From NCBI GenBank assembly GCA_938039765.1, contig CALHTV010000016.1, forward strand, positions 1 through 11,624: a DNA stretch of 11,624 nt. The letters are read 5' to 3'. The first letter of the stretch is position 1. Each line of letters begins with the position of its first letter. A program made the translations under genes and the position numbers. Positions 6,486 through 11,624 of the stretch are shown here, one piece after another. The notes beneath the pieces are model-generated. The model had not been told where the DNA came from and searched no databases. It worked only from the letters and a program-made list of their open reading frames with translations. This DNA comes from an uncultured Dictyoglomus sp. (GTDB lineage Bacteria > Dictyoglomota > Dictyoglomia > Dictyoglomales > Dictyoglomaceae).

Positions 6486-9413
6486 TTGTTTAAGAAACTT
6501 CCGTCGCTAATAAACTTCCCAAAGATGGAAGAAGAAATATTAAAATTTTGGAAGGATAACAATACTTTCAAGAAATCTTTAGAAAATAGGAAAGGATCTC
6601 CAAGATTTACCTTCTATGAGGGACCCCCAACAGCAAATGGAAAACCTCATGCAGGACATGTATTACCAAGAATATATAAAGACCTTTTCCCCCGTTATAA
6701 AACCATGCAAGGATTTTATGTTCCAAGAAAAGCAGGATGGGATACCCATGGTCTTCCTGTAGAGTTAGAAGTAGAAAAAGAACTTGGTATCAATAGCAAG
6801 CAGGAAATAGAGAAATACGGAATAGAGGAATTTAATAAAAAATGCAAGGAAAGTGTATTTAGATACGAAAAAGAATGGAGAGCTTTTACTGAAAGAATTG
6901 GCTTTTGGATTGATATGGATAATCCTTATATTACTTTAAGTAATGACTATATAGAATCGGTTTGGTGGCTTATCAAAAAAATTTGGGAAAAGGGACTTCT
7001 TTACAGAGGATACAAGATTGTTCCCTGGTGTCCTAGATGTGAGACTGCTCTCTCAGATCACGAGGTAGCCCAAGGATATAAAGAAACAGAAGATCCTTCA
7101 ATATTTGTAAAGTTTAAATTGAAAGACCAAGACAATGTTTACCTCCTTGCTTGGACTACAACTCCTTGGACTCTAATATCAAATGTAGCATTAGCAGTAC
7201 ATCCAGAAGAAGATTATATAAAGATAAAGGTAGAAAACGAATATTATATTTTAGCAGAAAAAAGACTACCTTATATCTTCCCAGAAGAAACTTACGAGGT
7301 AATTGAAAGAAAAAAAGGAAAAGAATTAGAAAAAAATTATTATGAGCCTCTCTTTACTTTCTTACCTGTACACAAGGACTCTTATTATGTAGTACTAGGA
7401 GAATTCGTAACCCTTGAAGACGGAACAGGAATAGTACATATTGCTCCAGCCTTTGGAGATGAGGACTTTCAAATAGGAAAAAAATATGATTTGCCTTTCC
7501 TCCAACCTGTAGACCAAACAGGAAAATTTACAAAAGAAATAACCCCATGGGCGGGTATGTTTATAAAGAAGGCAGACCCATTAATTGTAGAAGATTTGAA
7601 GCAAAGGAATCTCCTTCTTAAAGAAGAAAAATATGCACATACTTATCCCTTCTGTTGGAGATGTGATACTCCTCTTATATATTATGCAAGAGCTTCTTGG
7701 TATATTAAGACAACAGCAGTAAAAGAAAATCTTATTAAAAACAATAAAAAGATAAATTGGTATCCAGAGTATATAAAAGAGGGAAGATTTGGAAATTGGC
7801 TTGAAAATAATATTGATTGGTCCCTTAGTCGCGAGAGATACTGGGGTACACCTCTTCCTATATGGATTTGTGATTCCTGTGGACATGAAGAATGCATAGG
7901 AAGCTATAAAGAGCTTGGAATAACAGATACTACAAATTTTGATCCCCATAAACCTTATATAGATAAGATCACTTTAAAATGTCCTAAATGTGGTGGAATA
8001 ATGTACCGTGTTCCAGAAGTGATAGATTGTTGGTTTGACTCCGGAGCTATGCCTGTAGCTCAATGGCATTATCCCTTTGAAAACGAAGAAGAATTTAAAG
8101 TATCTTTTCCAGCAGATTTTATATGCGAAGCTATCGACCAAACAAGAGGATGGTTCTATAGTCTGCTAGCCATTTCAACTCTTGTATTTGATGAACCAGC
8201 ATACAAGAATGTATTAGTTACAGAACTAGTGCTAGATGAAAAGGGCGAAAAAATGAGTAAACACAAAGGGAACGTAGTAGATCCATGGTTAATTCTTAAC
8301 AAATATGGAGCAGATGCTTTAAGATGGTACATCTTTACAGTAAGTCCACCATGGATACCTCTTAGGTTCTCTCCTGATGCGGTAAATGAATCTCTCAAGA
8401 AGTTCCTCCTTACTCTATGGAATACTGTTTCCTTCTTTTCTATATATGCTGAAATAGACCAATTCAATCCTAATTTAAACTCTGTACATCTAAAAGAATT
8501 AAGTGATCCTTCCGATCAATGGATTATTTCTAGATTAAACTCCCTCATAATAAAAGTGAGAGAAGAAATGGAGAAGTTCAATGCTACAAACGCAGCAAGA
8601 GCAATTCAATCTTTCGTAATTGATGACCTAAGTAACTGGTATATAAGATTAAATCGAGAAAGATTTTGGAAGTCAGAAAAAGATAAGGACAAATGGTCTG
8701 CATACACTGTTACATATACAGTAATAAAAGAACTTGCTAAGTTATTAGCCCCCTTTATTCCTTTTACTTCAGAGAAGATATATCAAGAAATAGTAAGAGC
8801 AGCTGAAAAAGATCTACCTGAGAGCGTTCATTTATGCGACTATCCTATGGAAAACCTAGAATTGATAGATCAAAAATTAGAAGAAAATATGAACATAGTT
8901 AAAGAGATAGTAGCTATTGGAAGGAGACTAAGAAATGAAGCAAATATAAAAATTAGACAGCCACTCTCTAAAATATGGGTAAAAGTAGATTCTAAATTGG
9001 AAAAGGATATAGAAAATCTTAAGAAATACATCGAACAAGAACTAAATGTGGAAGAAGTAATTTTAGAAAAACCTGAAGAAAAAGAAGGAATCCTTATACA
9101 TAAAGAGTCTACTTTTGAAATAGGATTGGATGTAACTCTAACAGAAGATTTATTAAATAAGGGTATACTCAGAGAATTAGAACATAAAATACAAATGTTA
9201 AGAAAAGAAGCAAAACTAGACTATGCAGATAGAATAAGGTTCTATTATAAAGGATCATCCCGTATAAGAAATATTATCGAAAAAAATAAAGAAGAATTTG
9301 CAGAAGAAATTTTAGCTATAGAGCTTATAGAAGGAACTATTCCAGAATCAGCTTTTCAAAAAACTATTAAAGTGTATGACGAGGAAATTTCCATAGGTTT
9401 CGAAAAAGTATAA
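6486..9413 (+). CDS. ileS: Isoleucyl-tRNA synthetase (Thermus-like / type 2 clade)
   Basis: This cytosolic class I synthetase charges tRNA-Ile with isoleucine, releasing AMP and PPi. At 975 residues it is full length or slightly short for its clade. The HIGH motif is PHAGH at 54-58 and the KMSKS motif is KMSKH at 589-593. The CP1 editing domain has WTTTPWT at 223-229 and the conserved editing aspartate, D327 in GDEDF. Cys pairs typical of its zinc sites are C182/C185, C390/C393, C462/C465 and C499/C502. GWDTHGLPVE and the C-terminal part (DVTLTEDLLNKGILRELE region) resemble Thermus and eukaryote/archaea-like enzymes. The C-terminal zinc finger of the E. coli-type enzyme is absent. Translation starts at TTG (6486) with a strong Shine-Dalgarno. 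The gene has its own promoter and leads into btuF only 22 bp after its stop, with no terminator between them. Confidence 0.97.
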   Translation: MFKKLPSLINFPKMEEEILKFWKDNNTFKKSLENRKGSPRFTFYEGPPTANGKPHAGHVLPRIYKDLFPRYKTMQGFYVPRKAGWDTHGLPVELEVEKELGINSKQEIEKYGIEEFNKKCKESVFRYEKEWRAFTERIGFWIDMDNPYITLSNDYIESVWWLIKKIWEKGLLYRGYKIVPWCPRCETALSDHEVAQGYKETEDPSIFVKFKLKDQDNVYLLAWTTTPWTLISNVALAVHPEEDYIKIKVENEYYILAEKRLPYIFPEETYEVIERKKGKELEKNYYEPLFTFLPVHKDSYYVVLGEFVTLEDGTGIVHIAPAFGDEDFQIGKKYDLPFLQPVDQTGKFTKEITPWAGMFIKKADPLIVEDLKQRNLLLKEEKYAHTYPFCWRCDTPLIYYARASWYIKTTAVKENLIKNNKKINWYPEYIKEGRFGNWLENNIDWSLSRERYWGTPLPIWICDSCGHEECIGSYKELGITDTTNFDPHKPYIDKITLKCPKCGGIMYRVPEVIDCWFDSGAMPVAQWHYPFENEEEFKVSFPADFICEAIDQTRGWFYSLLAISTLVFDEPAYKNVLVTELVLDEKGEKMSKHKGNVVDPWLILNKYGADALRWYIFTVSPPWIPLRFSPDAVNESLKKFLLTLWNTVSFFSIYAEIDQFNPNLNSVHLKELSDPSDQWIISRLNSLIIKVREEMEKFNATNAARAIQSFVIDDLSNWYIRLNRERFWKSEKDKDKWSAYTVTYTVIKELAKLLAPFIPFTSEKIYQEIVRAAEKDLPESVHLCDYPMENLELIDQKLEENMNIVKEIVAIGRRLRNEANIKIRQPLSKIWVKVDSKLEKDIENLKKYIEQELNVEEVILEKPEEKEGILIHKESTFEIGLDVTLTEDLLNKGILRELEHKIQMLRKEAKLDYADRIRFYYKGSSRIRNIIEKNKEEFAEEILAIELIEGTIPESAFQKTIKVYDEEISIGFEKV

Positions 9414-9420
9414 TTTTCAA

Positions 9421-9430
9421 AAGAAGTGAT
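9421..9430 (+). promoter_or_regulatory. Atypical ribosome-binding site for the TTG start of btuF
   Basis: AAGAAGTGAT resembles the full anti-Shine-Dalgarno complement AAGGAGGTGAT, with the match concentrated in its 3' half (GTGAT). It lies 5 nt before the TTG at 9436. The TTG gives a protein that begins with a lysine-rich n-region and a hydrophobic signal core, as expected for the family, so it is the best start available. The 22-bp gap holds no other plausible start. Confidence 0.55.
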
Positions 9431-9435
9431 AGGTC

Positions 9436-10332
9436 TTGTTTAGAAAGAATAAGATACTGATATTCTTTATATTTCTATTGTTTATCTTCTCCATATCTTC
9501 CTCAAGGGTACCTATCAATTTAAAAGATGATCTAGGAAGGACTATCCTAATAACAAAATATCCAGAAAGGATTATATCTTTATCTCCTTCCTCCACAGAG
9601 ATTCTTTTTGCAATAGGTGTAGGAGATAAAGTAATAGGAGTCACAGATTATTGTAATTATCCTAAAGAAGCATTAACAAAAGAAAAAGTTGGAGGTTTTA
9701 GCAATCCTAATGTAGAAAAAATTATTTCCCTTAAACCTGATCTAGTTGTACTTTATAAAAGTTTTCCAAAAGAAATCTTTAATCAGTTAGAAAAAAATTT
9801 ACCTAACACTCAATTCATTGTTTTAGATCCAAAGACTTATGAAGATGTAATGAAGAACATCCTATTACTTGGCAAAGTTTTCGGGAAAGAAGAAAACGCT
9901 AGAAAGATCTACAACACTATGCTACAAGAATGGTTAACAGTACAGAAACAAACAGTTAAAATTAAAAAATCTCCTAAAGTTCTCTTCTTATTATGGAATG
10001 ATCCATTTATTTCTGCTTCCCCAGGAACTTTTATAGGAGATCTTCTTAAGAAGGTAAAAGCTAAAAACATCGTAGAAAACTTAGAACCTGAATATCCTGT
10101 TCTTAGTGTAGAATATATTCTTTCTAAAGATCCTGATTTTATAATAATAGGTGAAATGTCAGGAATCTCAATAGAGTCTATTTTAAAACATCCCTTACTA
10201 AAAGATACAAATGCTGTTAAAAATAAAAGAGTTTACACTATTAACGATGACTTAGTATTTAGACCAGGTCCTAGACTTTCGGAGGGTCTAAAAGCAATTT
10301 TCCAAATTATCTATAAAAATCTCTCTCTATGA
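9436..10332 (+). CDS. btuF: ABC-importer substrate-binding protein, cobalamin/iron-chelate type (BtuF-like)
   Basis: This exported protein of the periplasmic-binding PF01497 type captures a metal chelate, most likely vitamin B12, and delivers it to BtuC. Residues 1-23 are a signal peptide: FRKNK, then a core of Ile/Leu/Phe, then SISSS. There is no lipobox cysteine. The mature part has DDLGRTI at 31-37, ERIISLSPSSTEILFAIG at 44-61, then GVTDYCNYPKEA at 68-79, a stretch characteristic of BtuF. NPNVEKIISLKPDLVV at 90-105 is the usual family segment, and FRPGPRLSEGL from 275 is the typical BtuF tail. The total of 298 residues is normal for the family. Heme or siderophore binding remains possible because the family is hard to split by sequence. 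Its stop overlaps the btuC start as ATGA. Confidence 0.88.
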   Translation: MFRKNKILIFFIFLLFIFSISSSRVPINLKDDLGRTILITKYPERIISLSPSSTEILFAIGVGDKVIGVTDYCNYPKEALTKEKVGGFSNPNVEKIISLKPDLVVLYKSFPKEIFNQLEKNLPNTQFIVLDPKTYEDVMKNILLLGKVFGKEENARKIYNTMLQEWLTVQKQTVKIKKSPKVLFLLWNDPFISASPGTFIGDLLKKVKAKNIVENLEPEYPVLSVEYILSKDPDFIIIGEMSGISIESILKHPLLKDTNAVKNKRVYTINDDLVFRPGPRLSEGLKAIFQIIYKNLSL

Positions 10333-11279
10333 AATCAAAACTTGTTGCTCTTCTTATAGTCCTTTTATTGCTGATATTACTATCAATTTACATTAAACTC
10401 GAAGTTCCTTTTTCTAAATCTAACGATTTAGAAGATGTCCGGGGAAAAATAATATGGAATATAAGAGTTCCCCGGACTCTTCTTGCAATTATTGTTGGGG
10501 GAAATTTAGGATTAGCAGGTGCAATTCTTCAAAGTTTTTTTCATAATCCTTTAGCAGAACCTCATGTTATTGGTCTATCTTCTGGAGCATTATTAGGAGC
10601 AACCTTATATTTTATCTTTTCAGGAAGTACTTGGGACATTGATCCTTTTTTAACTCCATGGCTTGCAATTGCAGGTGCTTTTGTGGTTCTACTTATACTT
10701 TTATTATTAAACAGAAAGTTTCAGTCTTCTTACACTCTAATCCTCTTAGGAGTTTCTCTTAATTCTTTATTGTCATCAATAATAGCCCTAATACTCTTTC
10801 TAAAACAAAAGACTTTTCAAGGTGTATATTCTTGGCTCCTCGGAGGCTTTAATGGCAAAACTTGGGAACATTTTTATCTTCTAATCTCATATTCAATAAT
10901 AGGAATTATATGGGCCTTTATGTGGAGAAGAAAATTTAATTTATTCTTCTTAAGCGAAGAGGAAATTTATAGTTTGGGAATGTCTCTTAAAAAATATCAA
11001 CCTCTAACTATCATACTTTTATCTCTCTTAATTGCTCCTTCGGTAGCAGTGTCCGGAAGCATTGGTTTTGTTGGACTCATAGCTCCACATCTCATGAGAA
11101 CGTGGGAAACCTCTGATTACAGATGGATGATTCCATCTAGTTATTTGGCTGGAGCATCTTTACTCCTTGCTTCAGATATCTTAGCAAGAAGCGTATTTTA
11201 TCCTACAGAGATCCCTGTTGGAGTTATAACGTCTTTTTTAGGAGTACCTTTTTTTGTATATTTGTTAATAAAGAAATGA
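10329..11279 (+). CDS. btuC: ABC-importer permease, FecCD/BtuC family
   Basis: This is the inner-membrane permease of the cobalamin/iron-chelate importer; two copies would form the channel. The 316 residues contain about nine to ten hydrophobic segments. Family hallmarks are RVPRTLLAIIVGG at 46-58, LAGAILQSFFHNPLAEPHVIG starting at 62, and SIGFVGLIAPHLMR at 244-257, the cytoplasmic loop and helix that contact the ATPase. The start ATG lies within the btuF stop (ATGA, 10329-10332). The bases before it are pyrimidine-rich (CTCTCTCT) with no Shine-Dalgarno, so translation should depend on ribosomes finishing btuF. The end overlaps btuD in the same way. The substrate is inferred from the BtuF neighbour, not from the permease itself. 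Confidence 0.93.
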   Translation: MKSKLVALLIVLLLLILLSIYIKLEVPFSKSNDLEDVRGKIIWNIRVPRTLLAIIVGGNLGLAGAILQSFFHNPLAEPHVIGLSSGALLGATLYFIFSGSTWDIDPFLTPWLAIAGAFVVLLILLLLNRKFQSSYTLILLGVSLNSLLSSIIALILFLKQKTFQGVYSWLLGGFNGKTWEHFYLLISYSIIGIIWAFMWRRKFNLFFLSEEEIYSLGMSLKKYQPLTIILLSLLIAPSVAVSGSIGFVGLIAPHLMRTWETSDYRWMIPSSYLAGASLLLASDILARSVFYPTEIPVGVITSFLGVPFFVYLLIKK

Positions 11280-11624
11280 TAGAATTTGAAAAAATTACAG
11301 CAGGCTACCCTAACAAAATAGTGCTTAAAGAATTTACCTGGAGAACTCCAGACAGAGGCTTTATAGGTATAATTGGACCTAACGGTGCTGGAAAAACTAC
11401 AATTTTTAGACTAATAATAAAATATCTCCTTCCCAAGTCAGGCAATATCTTTTTTCAAGGGAAGAATTTGAAAGAGATAAAACAAGGAGAATTAGCTAAA
11501 AAAGTTGCTCTCTTAGCTCAGAAACCAGATCTTAATTTTTCTTTATCGGTAGAGGAATATGTAGGACTTGGAAGATACCCTCATCATCCTCATTGGAGGC
11601 CTCTAAGCAAAAAAGATATCATAA
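11276..11624 (+). CDS. btuD: ABC-importer ATP-binding protein, BtuD/FecE type (partial, 3' end outside window)
   Basis: An open frame starts at ATG 11276, overlapping the btuC stop (ATGA, 11276-11279), and runs to the window end, giving 116 complete codons. It encodes the N-terminal part of an ABC ATPase: an A-loop aromatic (Y11 in AGYPN), Walker A GPNGAGKT at 34-41, and the Q-loop glutamine Q82 in LLAQKPD. The segment VEEYVGLGRYPHHPHW that follows is typical of iron-chelate/B12 ATPases. The ABC signature, Walker B and switch histidine would lie beyond the window. It would power the BtuC permease with BtuF as the binding protein. There is no separate Shine-Dalgarno, which again suggests translational coupling. 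Confidence 0.92.
   Translation, partial: MIEFEKITAGYPNKIVLKEFTWRTPDRGFIGIIGPNGAGKTTIFRLIIKYLLPKSGNIFFQGKNLKEIKQGELAKKVALLAQKPDLNFSLSVEEYVGLGRYPHHPHWRPLSKKDII

Noticed and set aside
7581..7949. Minus-strand open frames opposite ileS
   Set aside because: They lie wholly within a conserved synthetase gene, have cysteine- and serine-rich low-sense translations, and have no convincing start signals.
9414..9435. Cobalamin riboswitch or promoter before btuF
   Set aside because: The gap is 22 bp, already occupied by the ribosome-binding site, so there is no space for either element.

Overview
The window is AT-rich (roughly one third G+C by eye), with Lys/Glu/Ile-rich proteins, arginine encoded mostly by AGA/AGG, purine-rich Shine-Dalgarno sites and all genes on the + strand. 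Together with a K+-dependent membrane pyrophosphatase and a Thermus-like isoleucyl-tRNA synthetase, this suggests a thermophilic, deeply branching bacterium. Dictyoglomus is my best guess from general resemblance; it is not proven here. The DNA is densely coding, with no tRNA, rRNA, CRISPR array, insertion sequence or prophage signal.

Region 1 (1-4260) is the end of an operon whose promoter lies upstream of the window. It holds the last 49 codons of an unrecognised gene, then a Nudix hydrolase fused to a GT-B glycosyltransferase (153-1763). Next comes a three-part protein (1777-4260): a sugar-nucleotidyltransferase, a left-handed beta-helix and a phosphohexomutase-like domain. The genes are 2 and 13 bp apart. 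The set looks like sugar-nucleotide supply plus glycan or glycogen-type synthesis. The Nudix fusion and the eroded active site of the mutase-like domain are the most unusual things in the window.

Region 2 (4261-6372) is a single-gene unit: a sigma-A-type promoter, hppA (ion-pumping pyrophosphatase) and a strong intrinsic terminator.

Region 3 (6373-11624) starts with a second promoter sharing an 11-bp -35 block with the hppA promoter. It is followed by ileS (TTG start) and, 22 bp later with no visible terminator, an ABC importer of the cobalamin/iron-chelate type. The importer genes are btuF (TTG start), btuC and the first third of btuD, joined by ATGA overlaps. The importer therefore appears to be co-transcribed with ileS.

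Most of the window is housekeeping. I did not find a clearly new system; the Nudix-glycosyltransferase/pseudo-mutase pair is the best candidate for new biology.
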